The translations under genes and the position numbers were made by a program. A stretch of DNA of 50,687 bases from an alpha proteobacterium SCGC AAA536-G10. GTDB lineage: Bacteria > Pseudomonadota > Alphaproteobacteria > Puniceispirillales > Marisalimonadaceae. The first letter of the stretch is position 1, and each line of letters begins with the position of its first letter. The stretch lies in assembly GCA_000384615.1 (NCBI GenBank), contig ARQU01000006.1, forward strand, positions 71,876 to 122,562. Reading direction: 5' to 3'. Positions 6,896 to 15,417 of this stretch are shown here, in pieces. Under the pieces are notes generated by a model. It had not been told where the DNA came from, ran no database searches, and saw only the letters and a list, made by a program, of their open reading frames with translations.

Positions 6896-7684
6896 TTATT
6901 TTTGGAAAGATCTTAATTTATTTGATCTTTGTGATGCAGAAGCCATCATAAAAGAAAGATCAGATCCTGACAATATAAATTTCATTCCGATACTAATATA
7001 TTCTGACATAAGTTCTTCGTTATATACCCCACCCATTCCAGGGGTCTTGCCATATTTTTTGCATGCATTAATAACTTTTTTATATGCCTCCTTAATTTTT
7101 GGATTAGAATAATCTCCTGGAATTCCCATTTCCATACATAAATCGTTAGTACCTATTAAAATAACATCCACACCAGGAACTGCAGCAATACTATCTACAT
7201 TTTCAATAGCTTCAGGGCTTTCTAACATAATTACAATTAACATATTATCGTTAATTACTGACGCTACTTCTGAAATTGGAGATTGCTTGAAATCTAATTG
7301 TGGTAATAATCCTGTCATGGAACGGTGACCTTTAGGAGGGAAAAGACAAAAAGAGACTAATTTTTCAGCAATTTTTGCATTATCAACATGAGGAAAAACT
7401 ATACCCATAGCCCCACAGTCAAGCACTCTCGTCGCATGATGGTGTGCAAAATCTGGAACTCTTACTATAGGTGTTATGCCGGCATCTTGAGCGGCAACTG
7501 AAATCTGTGAAGCAATGTCTATGTCCATACTATTATGTTCCATATCTATGAACAACCAATCATAATCACACGTAGCCATTATTTTACCTATATCTACCGT
7601 TCTACTTTGTCTTAAACCTACACCAAGACACAATTCATTTTTTTTTATCTTCTCTTTTGCAAAATTTTTCATAATCTTTTCCAT
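6896..7684 (-). CDS. HpcH/HpaI family aldolase
   Basis: This 262-residue class II (metal-dependent) 2-keto-3-deoxy-acid aldolase cleaves hydroxy-oxo acids to pyruvate plus an aldehyde. Markers are FIDMEHNSMD (family DxEH motif), IVRVPDF with the catalytic Arg, LDCGAMGIVFPHV, and LIGTNDLCMEMG near the end. Compared with most members, ELCLGVGLRQSRT replaces the usual GxW stretch. ATG 7684 has no ribosome site; an in-frame ATG at 7672, preceded by GGAAAAG, may be the real start. It is transcribed away from the MarR gene and towards the OYE gene, with only 31 bp between it and the proposed OYE start. Confidence 0.85.
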   Translation of the reverse strand: MEKIMKNFAKEKIKKNELCLGVGLRQSRTVDIGKIMATCDYDWLFIDMEHNSMDIDIASQISVAAQDAGITPIVRVPDFAHHHATRVLDCGAMGIVFPHVDNAKIAEKLVSFCLFPPKGHRSMTGLLPQLDFKQSPISEVASVINDNMLIVIMLESPEAIENVDSIAAVPGVDVILIGTNDLCMEMGIPGDYSNPKIKEAYKKVINACKKYGKTPGMGGVYNEELMSEYISIGMKFILSGSDLSFMMASASQRSNKLRSFQK

Positions 7685-7732
7685 CTAATTAAATTAACCA
7701 ATATATTTAAATTTTTTATTTAATTATACTTT

Positions 7733-7759
7733 ATGATAATCAAAATAAGAAATAATCAT
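7733..7759. promoter_or_regulatory. Candidate MarR operator between aldolase and regulator genes
   Basis: The arms ATGATAAT (7733-7740) and ATAATCAT (7752-7759) are inverted with one mismatch and an 11-bp spacer, one or two helical turns apart. They lie in the 114-bp divergent promoter region, where an HpaR-like regulator would be expected to bind. The region is very AT-rich, so chance is a real alternative. Confidence 0.3.
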
Positions 7760-7798
7760 TTAATCTTTTTTAATTAATAATTTAAAATATTATGTAAA

Positions 7799-8302
7799 TT
7801 GATTTTACTTCAAGTTAGCTTACTGTTAATTTCTATTTTGGGGGATTGTAAAATTAGTAATATTGATACGGCTCGTTTTCCAGAAACTAGCAAATCTTTG
7901 CCAATAGCTATGTTAAGAGCTAGAGAGGCAATGATGTTGTCTTTTAGGCCAATTTTGGCTAAGCATGGATTTACAGAGCAACAGTGGAGAGTTTTAAGAG
8001 TTTTGAGTGAAAAAGGAACATCGGACGCTGGTCAAGTTGCATTCGATGCTTGCATTTTAGCTCCAAGTTTATCGAGAATTATTGGAAAACTTGAAACTGA
8101 AAAATTTATTAAAAGATTTATTGATGATAAGGACGGAAGGCGAATAAACTTATCTTTAACTTCTCTAGGACAAGAAATTTTAAATAAAATTGCTCCTGAT
8201 ATGGATATAGTTTATAAAGCTATTCAAAAACGTTATGGAGAAGAAAAATTGAGTGATCTCTTAGATTTACTTGGAGAAGTTAGTGAATGGCGTGGTAGAT
8301 AA
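7799..8302 (+). CDS. MarR family regulator, HpaR-like
   Basis: A winged-helix MarR repressor resembling HpaR, which controls homoprotocatechuate catabolism. LPIAMLRAREAMMLSFRPIL is the dimerisation helix, TEQQWRVLRVL the first DNA-binding helix, ACILAPSLSRIIGKLE the recognition helix and DDKDGRRINLSLT the wing. The TTG at 7799 gives a hydrophobic leader without a ribosome site. A more natural N-terminus (MSNIDTARFPE) would begin at an ATT at 7853, seven bases after GGGGGA, and ATG 7910 is a third choice. It is divergent from the aldolase gene, so it probably controls the aldolase and OYE genes. The effector is unknown. Confidence 0.85.
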   Translation: MILLQVSLLLISILGDCKISNIDTARFPETSKSLPIAMLRAREAMMLSFRPILAKHGFTEQQWRVLRVLSEKGTSDAGQVAFDACILAPSLSRIIGKLETEKFIKRFIDDKDGRRINLSLTSLGQEILNKIAPDMDIVYKAIQKRYGEEKLSDLLDLLGEVSEWRGR

Positions 8303-8305
8303 AGT

Positions 8306-9334
8306 TTAAAGAACTATATCAAATTTTTTAGATATACTTTTTAATGCCATCATAGTTTCTTTACTTAATTCAAAACCCTCCTTTAAAGATTTTTGTCTTC
8401 TTAATAACGCGTGTTGTCCTGGCATCCTTACTTTGTTATTTTCATTTATGGGTGGGTTATTGATACATTGCTCATAAAGAAAAGTCATTTCATCTTTAAA
8501 CGCTTTCAAACCAGCAAATGCCTCAGGATCAATTACTTGAACAAATGTAGAAAGATTCATTGATTTTGGTTTTTTACTCCTTCCTGAACCAGATAATCCT
8601 TGAGACAAGGCTTCAATTCCTAGGGCAAGTCCAAAGCCTTTATGACCATATTCTAATCCACCAACAGGCATAACAGTACCGTTTTTTTCCATAACTTCTT
8701 TAGGATCATTAGTCGGAATTCCTGCTGATGTAAGCAAGCAGTCAAAATCAAATAATTTATTTTTAGCTATTTTGTCTGCAATCATATTATTAGTTGTGAT
8801 AGAAGCACTAATATCAATAATTACAGGTTCTTTGTTAGTAGGGTAACCTAAAGCCATAGGATCAGGGGTTAAGAGAGCTTTTGTCCCTCCAAATGGAGCA
8901 ACAGTAGCTGAGGAAGGAACGGAACTTTTAATAATCGGAACTAAATTCTGATTAATTATTGGCAACATATACGCAGCAAGCGCACCATTGTGATGACTGT
9001 TTTTTATAAGAACCGTTGAAGTTCCATATTTTTTTGCTCGTTTGGCTGACTGGCTCAAGGCTCTTTTAGTCAACCATATTCCCGGAAGACTTTTCCCATC
9101 AATTGTTAAGCAACTACCAATATCCTTAAGAATTTCTTCTTCGCCTGCTACATTCATGTTGCCAGTTTCAATATCTTTTATATATATTGGTAATAATCTC
9201 ACGCCATGTGTAGAATGCCCCATCAAGTCCGCTTCAATTAGAATATCAGAGGTATCTATAGCTTTTTCTTCATCCATTTTTAATTTAATAAAAACAGATG
9301 TACAAAACTTCATTAGTCGAGGACGAGTAAACAT
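8306..9334 (-). CDS. Ldh family (malate/L-lactate/sulfolactate-type) NAD(P)-dependent dehydrogenase
   Basis: This 342-residue protein belongs to the type-2 malate/L-lactate dehydrogenase family. Markers are MGHSTHGVRLLPIYIKDIETG near residue 40, IKNSHHNGALAAYM with the catalytic His, PDPMALGYPTN, and GLEYGHKGFGLALGIEALSQGL. These enzymes oxidise 2-hydroxy acids or reduce imino/oxo acids; the substrate is not predictable. ATG at 9334 is preceded by AGGA. It converges on the MarR gene with 3 bp between the stops. Being near an HpcH aldolase suggests work on a hydroxy/oxo acid. Confidence 0.85.
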   Translation of the reverse strand: MFTRPRLMKFCTSVFIKLKMDEEKAIDTSDILIEADLMGHSTHGVRLLPIYIKDIETGNMNVAGEEEILKDIGSCLTIDGKSLPGIWLTKRALSQSAKRAKKYGTSTVLIKNSHHNGALAAYMLPIINQNLVPIIKSSVPSSATVAPFGGTKALLTPDPMALGYPTNKEPVIIDISASITTNNMIADKIAKNKLFDFDCLLTSAGIPTNDPKEVMEKNGTVMPVGGLEYGHKGFGLALGIEALSQGLSGSGRSKKPKSMNLSTFVQVIDPEAFAGLKAFKDEMTFLYEQCINNPPINENNKVRMPGQHALLRRQKSLKEGFELSKETMMALKSISKKFDIVL

Positions 9335-9404
9335 TTCAATCCTATAATTATTTATATTTTTACTTAGCAGGCATTAAAATCTTCATAAAAAACATTCAAA
9401 ATAA

Positions 9405-9791
9405 TTATTCGATTTCATCACACAGATATCTAGTTATAGATGCGTTAGCAGATAAAATAAAAGATAAAACGTTATTATCTAAAAAAAAGATGTCTTGTAT
9501 GTGAGTCCATGGTTCGTTTTTATCAAAAGCATAAGCTTTTCCAGTCCCCAAATCTAAGATTTCGTATTTTGATTTATTAACTATGAAAAACCCTGAATCT
9601 GTACCTTGTCCATCTTTTATAGTAATTTCGACTGGTTTTTCTTTTCCAGTAATTTTAAAAACTTGGATACCATTTGATCTAACTGCTGCTGCACTTTTAG
9701 GCTTACAACTGTATTTAGTTTCTTTTGCATAGCTATTCGCAGAAAAAAGAATAATTGATAACAAGATTGGTAAAAATTTTAAAATATTCAT
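9405..9791 (-). CDS. Secreted protein of unknown function
   Basis: This 128-residue protein has a clear Sec signal peptide (MNILKFLPILLSIILFSANS, then YA as cleavage region near residue 22). The mature part has two Cys, one near its start (KYSC) and one near its end (YLCDE), that could form a disulfide, and looks beta-rich with no family I recognise. It lies 21 bp after the malonyl-CoA decarboxylase gene on the same strand and may be co-transcribed. Function unknown. Confidence 0.6.
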   Translation of the reverse strand: MNILKFLPILLSIILFSANSYAKETKYSCKPKSAAAVRSNGIQVFKITGKEKPVEITIKDGQGTDSGFFIVNKSKYEILDLGTGKAYAFDKNEPWTHIQDIFFLDNNVLSFILSANASITRYLCDEIE

Positions 9792-9812
9792 TTTTTTCCT
9801 TTTAAGAATTTA

Positions 9813-11114
9813 TTAATCATCTTTAGCATATTGTATTAAATCTTTTTTAGCATTTTTAGAAATATTAATTTTGTTTTCTGAAATAAATGATTCATGATTT
9901 TCTTCTACTTTATCTAGATCATAAAGGTAATTTACCATTAAACCACCAGATAAATTTAAACCATTTAATGAAGTATCACCTAAGTAATTAATTTGTTCTA
10001 AAGATGCTCCATTACCCAAATGAAATCTTGCAACTGGATCATTAGGCATGCCGTCAGATCTGTCAGAATTTAAAAAATAGTCTACTGCATATCTCATTAA
10101 AGAAGGTTTGATCTTCAAAAATTGTTCAGATTTCTTTAATTTTTCCAAGGTTAATTCAAATTTAGGATTTTTATTTTTAATCCAATTTCTTAATCCTGGA
10201 ACTGGAGACAAAGTTACGAACTTTTTTATATTATTAAACTCAAACTTTAGATCATTAGCAACTTGCTTGATTAAAAAGTTACCAAATGATATACCAGATA
10301 AACCTTTTTGACAGTTCGATATAGAGTAAAAAACTGCAACATTTGCCTCATGTGGCTCAATTAATTGTCTTTCTTCTTCTAAAACATCTTGAATTTTGGA
10401 TGGAATATTATTCATTAGAGCAACCTCAACAAATATTATGGGTTCGTCTTGCATTGCTGGATGGAAAAAAGCAAAACATCTTCTGTCCTTAGGAGCTAAT
10501 CGTAATCTGAGCTCATCCCAAGAGTTTATTTCATGTACTGCTTCATAAGCTATTATTTTTTCTAGTATGTGTGCTGGTGTTTCCCAATTTATTGGTCTCA
10601 AAATAAGAAAGCCTCTGTTAAACCAGTTTTTAAATAAGTAGACAAGGTCATAGTCAACTGCGTTAAGTTCAGGGTTCTTTTTTAAAAGACCTAACAATCT
10701 TTTTCTTAAATTAACTAATCTTATAGTCCCTTTCGATATTCCATTACATCTTCTAAAAATTTCACGCCGTTTAGGTTCTGAAAGTTTCATAAAAGTTATT
10801 AAATTTTCTGAATTACTACTTACTTTATATTGATCAATAGCTTCAGAAAGTTCCGAAGTAGAAATATCAAAATTATCCCTAATTAATTTAAAAAAATTTA
10901 TTAATTCTTTATCATTTAATTTCTCACAATGTTGCATTAATAATTCTGCATATTCAAGAGCTGAAACTTCACCTTTCGCAGACGCAACGTTTTCAATAAT
11001 GTCTTTAGAAGATAAAGGTTGTTTCTTTTCTGAAAAAAAATTAAAAGGTCTTCTTTTAATTGGTTTATCAAATAAAGAATTAATTAAACCATGAAAAAAA
11101 TTGATTTTACTCAT
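9813..11114 (-). CDS. mlyCD: Malonyl-CoA decarboxylase
   Basis: This 433-residue enzyme converts malonyl-CoA to acetyl-CoA and CO2. The N-terminal helical domain spans about residues 1-180 and the catalytic GNAT-like domain the rest. WETPAHILEKIIAYEAVHEI, DRRCFAFFHPAMQDEPIIFVEVAL, a YSISNCQKGLSGISFG segment with the catalytic Ser, and FHLGNGASLEQINYLGDTS with the catalytic His are all diagnostic. Its ATG overlaps the aminotransferase stop (ATGA at 11111-11114), so the two are translationally coupled. It could feed malonate carbon into acetyl-CoA; the pairing with a glyoxylate aminotransferase is unusual. Confidence 0.93.
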   Translation of the reverse strand: MSKINFFHGLINSLFDKPIKRRPFNFFSEKKQPLSSKDIIENVASAKGEVSALEYAELLMQHCEKLNDKELINFFKLIRDNFDISTSELSEAIDQYKVSSNSENLITFMKLSEPKRREIFRRCNGISKGTIRLVNLRKRLLGLLKKNPELNAVDYDLVYLFKNWFNRGFLILRPINWETPAHILEKIIAYEAVHEINSWDELRLRLAPKDRRCFAFFHPAMQDEPIIFVEVALMNNIPSKIQDVLEEERQLIEPHEANVAVFYSISNCQKGLSGISFGNFLIKQVANDLKFEFNNIKKFVTLSPVPGLRNWIKNKNPKFELTLEKLKKSEQFLKIKPSLMRYAVDYFLNSDRSDGMPNDPVARFHLGNGASLEQINYLGDTSLNGLNLSGGLMVNYLYDLDKVEENHESFISENKINISKNAKKDLIQYAKDD

Positions 11115-12292
11115 TTTACAATATTATTTGTTAAATATTCTGAAGCTCTACTAGCACCTCCTTTTTGATGAGGTACGCCGGCTAGAGAAAGTCCCATTTC
11201 CACTCCATTTAATGTTCCCATTAACATTAAATCATTAAAATCTCCTAAATGACCAATTCTAAATACTTTACCAGCTAGTTTTGATAAACCATTTCCAAGG
11301 GACATATTAAATTCTTCGAGTATGATTTTTCGTAAGCTGTCAGCATTGTGCCCCTCTGGTAATTTAACAGCCGTTAAAACACTAGAATAATCTTTTTCTT
11401 CCTGACAAAGAACTTCTAATCCCCATGCTTGAACAGCAATTCTTGTAGCTTCTGCGTGCCTATCATGGCGATTAAAAACATTTGCCAACCCTTCTTCGTG
11501 AAGCATATTTATTGCTTCTTTTAGACCATATAAAAGATTAGTGGCTGGTGTGTAAGGGAAAGATCCTGATTCATTAGATTTAATTTGTTCTTTCCAATCC
11601 CAATAAGATCTCTTCATACTATTTTTATTTGAGGCTAAAAGAGCCTTTTCAGATATTGCATTAAAGGATAATCCTGGAGGTAACATCAATCCTTTTTGAG
11701 ATCCTGAAATCGTCACATCAACACCCCATTCGTCATGTTTATACTCTAGAGAAGCTAAGCCCGATATTGTGTCTACCATCAAAAATGCGTTATGACTTGA
11801 GGAGTCAATTGCTTCTCTTACTTCATTTATCCTTGAAATACTTCCAGTAGATGTTTCGTTATGTACAACACAAACAGCTTTTATTTTTTTTTCAGTATCT
11901 TTTATTAATCGATCAAACAACTTTTCAGGTTCAACACCTCTTCTCCAGTCAGTTTTTAAAAACTCAGTTTTAATTCCAAGTTGTAGAGCCATTTTATTCC
12001 ATAAAGATGCAAAATGACCAGTTTCAACCATTAATACCAAATCACCTTCATTAAGGATATTCACTAAAGCCGCTTCCCATGCACCAGTTCCCGACGCAGG
12101 GAAAATAATTACATCTGAAGTGGTTTTGAATATTGATTTCATTCCATCAAGACATGCTCGAGTTAGTTTTGTAAAATCAGGTCCACGATGATCAATTGTT
12201 GGGTAATCCATAGCTCGTAAAATTCTGTCTGGGACATTTGAAGGACCAGGTAATTGTAAAAAATGTTTTCCTGGCATATATTTTTTTTTCAT
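11111..12292 (-). CDS. Serine-/alanine-glyoxylate aminotransferase (class V)
   Basis: This 393-residue PLP enzyme transfers an amino group from Ser or Ala to glyoxylate, giving glycine. PGPSNVPDRILRAMDYPTID, FPASGTGAWEAALVNIL, VHNETSTGSI and the PLP-Lys motif ISGSQKGLMLPPGL are typical of the SgaA/Spt serine-glyoxylate group, as is FRIGHLGDFND near the C-terminus. Ureidoglycine-glyoxylate aminotransferase (PucG) is a related family and cannot be excluded in this purine context. It would dispose of glyoxylate made by the nearby allantoicase/ureidoglycolate lyase route. It is divergent from the YdiJ-like gene and coupled to malonyl-CoA decarboxylase. Confidence 0.88.
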   Translation of the reverse strand: MKKKYMPGKHFLQLPGPSNVPDRILRAMDYPTIDHRGPDFTKLTRACLDGMKSIFKTTSDVIIFPASGTGAWEAALVNILNEGDLVLMVETGHFASLWNKMALQLGIKTEFLKTDWRRGVEPEKLFDRLIKDTEKKIKAVCVVHNETSTGSISRINEVREAIDSSSHNAFLMVDTISGLASLEYKHDEWGVDVTISGSQKGLMLPPGLSFNAISEKALLASNKNSMKRSYWDWKEQIKSNESGSFPYTPATNLLYGLKEAINMLHEEGLANVFNRHDRHAEATRIAVQAWGLEVLCQEEKDYSSVLTAVKLPEGHNADSLRKIILEEFNMSLGNGLSKLAGKVFRIGHLGDFNDLMLMGTLNGVEMGLSLAGVPHQKGGASRASEYLTNNIVK

Positions 12293-12327
12293 AATTAAAA
12301 AATTCCTTCTTTACTTAGTAAGTTTTA

Positions 12328-12356
12328 TTGAAAATATTAAGATAATGTCTTATTTT
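12328..12356 (+). promoter_or_regulatory. Candidate sigma-70 promoter for the FAD/Fe-S dehydrogenase gene
   Basis: TTGAAA (12328-12333), a 17-bp spacer and TATTTT (12351-12356) lie about 60 bp before the ATG in the divergent gap. The spacing is ideal, but the background is AT-rich. Confidence 0.35.
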
Positions 12357-12421
12357 ATATATACACTTTAAATTTAAAACTTTCCATACAGAATTTAATA
12401 TCAAAATTAAAGGTTATTTCA

Positions 12422-15376
12422 ATGCCAGTTGGCGATACAGACCAATTATTAAACAAATTAAAGAATAATACCTCAGCTGAGGTTTATTACGACAACTTTA
12501 CCAAAGGAAGATATGCTACGGATGCTTCAATTTATCAAATGGTTCCTTATGGTGTGTTAATCCCAAAAACAAAAAAAGATTTAATAGAAACTATTAACTA
12601 TGCAAGAGAAAGTAATATCCCATTATTAGCTAGAGGTGGAGGTACATCACAATGTGGGCAAACAGTTAATAAAGCAATCGTTATTGATAATTCCAAATTT
12701 TTAAACAAAATCATTGATTTTGATAAAGAAAAAATGACTTGTATTGTTGAACCTGGAATAGTTTTGGATGAGTTAAATCGTTTTTTAAAATCTTTTGGAC
12801 TCTGGTTTCCAGTAGATGTTTCAACTTCAAGCAGAGCCACTATAGGTGGCATGGCTGGAAATAACAGTTGTGGTGGTAGATCGATTAGATATGGGATGAT
12901 GCGAGACAATGTCCTAGAAATAGAAGCTATATTATTTGACGGTTCAATATACAATTTTGGGAAAATAGAAAATAACAATCCCAATTTAAGTAATGGTGTT
13001 GCTACCAAAATTATTTTAAATCTCTTGAAATTAGCTAAAGATAACCAAGAGGAAATACTTGCAAAATTTCCAAAGGTTCTTCGAAGGGTAGGTGGATACA
13101 ATATTGATGCCCTGCTTCCTGATGCAATGGCAAATAGACCTAATGGTAAGGTGGGTGATGGTATAAATTTATCACATTTGTTAGTAGGGTCAGAGGGCAC
13201 GCTAGCTTATTCATCTTCAATAACATTAAAATTGTCCCCTCTTCCATCAAAAAAGATTATGGGTGTGTGTCACTTTCCTTCTTTTTATGAAGCCATGGAT
13301 GCTGCACAACATATTGTTCTACTGGATCCGGTATCAGTTGAACTAGTTGATGACACTATGATACAGCTTGCGAGAAAAATAGATATGTTTAAGCCTACTG
13401 TAGAAGCGGTTGTTAAAGGAGATCCTAAATCATTACTTTTAGTTGAATTTGCAGAAGAAGATATGGAAGAAAATCTAGTTCGATTAAAAAAGCTTCACGA
13501 ATTGATTAATGATCTTGGATACTCATGGAAAAATACAAAAAAGCCTGGTGGAGTTATAGATGTACCTGACACTTCTCTTCAGTCTAAAGTAAGTGAGATG
13601 AGAAAGTCTGGTTTAAACATTATGATGTCAATGAAGCAAGATGCAAAACCAGTCTCATTTATTGAGGATTGTGCCGTTGAGCTTAAAGACTTAGCTGAGT
13701 ATACTGACGGTCTGAACAAAATATTTGATAAATATAACACCAAAGGAACCTGGTATGCTCATGCATCCGTTGGATGCCTTCATGTAAGACCTGTTCTTAA
13801 CATGAAACTTCAAGAAGATGTTTCCAAAATGAGAAACATTGCAAATGAAGCTAGTAATTTAGTTAAAAAATTTAATGGCTCCTTTTCTGGTGAGCATGGA
13901 GATGGCATAGCAAGATCTGAATTCAATGAAGTAATGTTTGGCAAGAACATGAATAATCTTTTTAGAACCATAAAAAAATCATTTGACCCTAATAATATAT
14001 TTAACCCTGGGAAAATTATTGATGCTCCTAAAATGGATAGTAGAGATCTTTTTAGATATGCGCCATCTTATAACGCCGAAAATATTAAAACACTTTTAGA
14101 CTGGTCTTTGTGGACAGGTAAAGCTGGTGGTTTTCAGGGTGCAATTGAAATGTGTAATAATAATGGATCATGTAGAAAATTGGACGGTGGAGTAATGTGT
14201 CCATCTTTCAGAGTTACAAAGGATGAAAAAGATTCCACTAGAGGAAGAGCAAATTCACTTAGATTAGCTCTTTCGGGACAACTTGGAAAGGATGCTTTAA
14301 TCAGTGAAGAGATGACAGATACCATGAAATTATGTGTATCCTGTAAAGCCTGCAAAAGAGAATGTCCAACAGGTGTAGATATGTCAAAGATGAAAATTGA
14401 ATTATCTTATCTAAAAGCCAAAAAATATGGTTTAGATATTAACAGTAAACTTGTTGCTTACCTTCCAAAATATGCCCCATTAGCATCAAAAATGTCTAAA
14501 ATTATGAATCTTAGAGATAAAGTACCAGGTTTAGCTAAAATAAGTGAGCTATTATTAGGTTTCACAGCTAAAAGGCCTCTTCCCAAATGGAGAAATGATT
14601 ACTTCAAAGATAGTGAATTACCAAACACAATAGATAAGACGCAAGACAAAACGCCAGTAATTTTATTTGTAGATACTTTTAATCGTTATCATGAACCAGA
14701 AAATGTAAGATCTGCAATAAAAGTTTTAAATGCTGCAGGATTTTTTCCGTTTATTCCAAAATCAAAAAATATAAAGAGAGTAATGTGTTGCGGAAGAACA
14801 TATTTAAGCAATGGTTTGATTGATAATGCAAAAACAGAGGCAACTAACGTTTTAGATACTCTTTTACCTTATGTGTCACAAGGTATTAGTGTAGTTGGAT
14901 TAGAACCCTCATGTATTTTGTCATTTAGGGACGAATTACCCGCTTTATTAAAAAATGAGAATACCGAACTTTTAAAGAAAAATTCTTATACCTTTGAAGA
15001 ATTATTAGCCAAACAATGTAAAAAACTTGCCTTTAAAAAATTAAATGAAAAAGTGTTACTTCATGGACACTGTCATCAAAAAGCATTTGATGCTGTTAAG
15101 CCAATCCAAAAAATTTTAAATTGCATTGACGGTTTAGACGTAGAAACAATAGAAACAAGTTGTTGTGGAATGGCTGGAGCATTTGGCTATGGGAAAGATA
15201 CTTATGATATTTCTATGAAAATGGCTCAGGAAAAACTTTTCCCAGCTATAAAAAATAATTCAAAAGAAATTAAAATTATTGCAGACGGGACCTCATGTAG
15301 ATGCCAAATCAAGGATGGTTTAGATAAGCAAGCCATTCACTTTGCTAAATTTCTAGATGATAATATAATTTACTAA
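12422..15376 (+). CDS. YdiJ-type FAD-binding oxidoreductase with C-terminal Fe-S/CCG domains
   Basis: This 984-residue protein is a fusion of GlcD-like and GlcF-like parts. Residues ~35-210 form a PCMH FAD-binding domain (LLARGGGTSQCGQTV, ATIGGMAGNNSCGGRSIRYG). Then comes an FAD-oxidase C domain ending in NPGKIID. Two Cys-rich clusters follow (near 577-596 and CVSCKACKRECP at ~638), then CCG motifs VMCCGRTY and TSCCGMAGAFGYG. The YdiJ family includes D-2-hydroxyglutarate and other D-2-hydroxyacid dehydrogenases passing electrons to the quinone pool. The substrate is not proven. It stands 41 bp before the molybdoenzyme gene and divergent from the glyoxylate aminotransferase, so it may handle a D-2-hydroxyacid. 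Confidence 0.87.
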   Translation: MPVGDTDQLLNKLKNNTSAEVYYDNFTKGRYATDASIYQMVPYGVLIPKTKKDLIETINYARESNIPLLARGGGTSQCGQTVNKAIVIDNSKFLNKIIDFDKEKMTCIVEPGIVLDELNRFLKSFGLWFPVDVSTSSRATIGGMAGNNSCGGRSIRYGMMRDNVLEIEAILFDGSIYNFGKIENNNPNLSNGVATKIILNLLKLAKDNQEEILAKFPKVLRRVGGYNIDALLPDAMANRPNGKVGDGINLSHLLVGSEGTLAYSSSITLKLSPLPSKKIMGVCHFPSFYEAMDAAQHIVLLDPVSVELVDDTMIQLARKIDMFKPTVEAVVKGDPKSLLLVEFAEEDMEENLVRLKKLHELINDLGYSWKNTKKPGGVIDVPDTSLQSKVSEMRKSGLNIMMSMKQDAKPVSFIEDCAVELKDLAEYTDGLNKIFDKYNTKGTWYAHASVGCLHVRPVLNMKLQEDVSKMRNIANEASNLVKKFNGSFSGEHGDGIARSEFNEVMFGKNMNNLFRTIKKSFDPNNIFNPGKIIDAPKMDSRDLFRYAPSYNAENIKTLLDWSLWTGKAGGFQGAIEMCNNNGSCRKLDGGVMCPSFRVTKDEKDSTRGRANSLRLALSGQLGKDALISEEMTDTMKLCVSCKACKRECPTGVDMSKMKIELSYLKAKKYGLDINSKLVAYLPKYAPLASKMSKIMNLRDKVPGLAKISELLLGFTAKRPLPKWRNDYFKDSELPNTIDKTQDKTPVILFVDTFNRYHEPENVRSAIKVLNAAGFFPFIPKSKNIKRVMCCGRTYLSNGLIDNAKTEATNVLDTLLPYVSQGISVVGLEPSCILSFRDELPALLKNENTELLKKNSYTFEELLAKQCKKLAFKKLNEKVLLHGHCHQKAFDAVKPIQKILNCIDGLDVETIETSCCGMAGAFGYGKDTYDISMKMAQEKLFPAIKNNSKEIKIIADGTSCRCQIKDGLDKQAIHFAKFLDDNIIY

Positions 15377-15417
15377 AATCAAATTAAGAATTAGTCTATT
15401 CTTAACAAGAGGTAAGA

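Noticed and set aside
12598-13200. Long open frame (200 codons) antisense to the FAD domain gene
   Set aside because: It lies wholly inside the clearly coding YdiJ-like gene, has no ribosome site, and its residues reflect the reverse of the PCMH domain.
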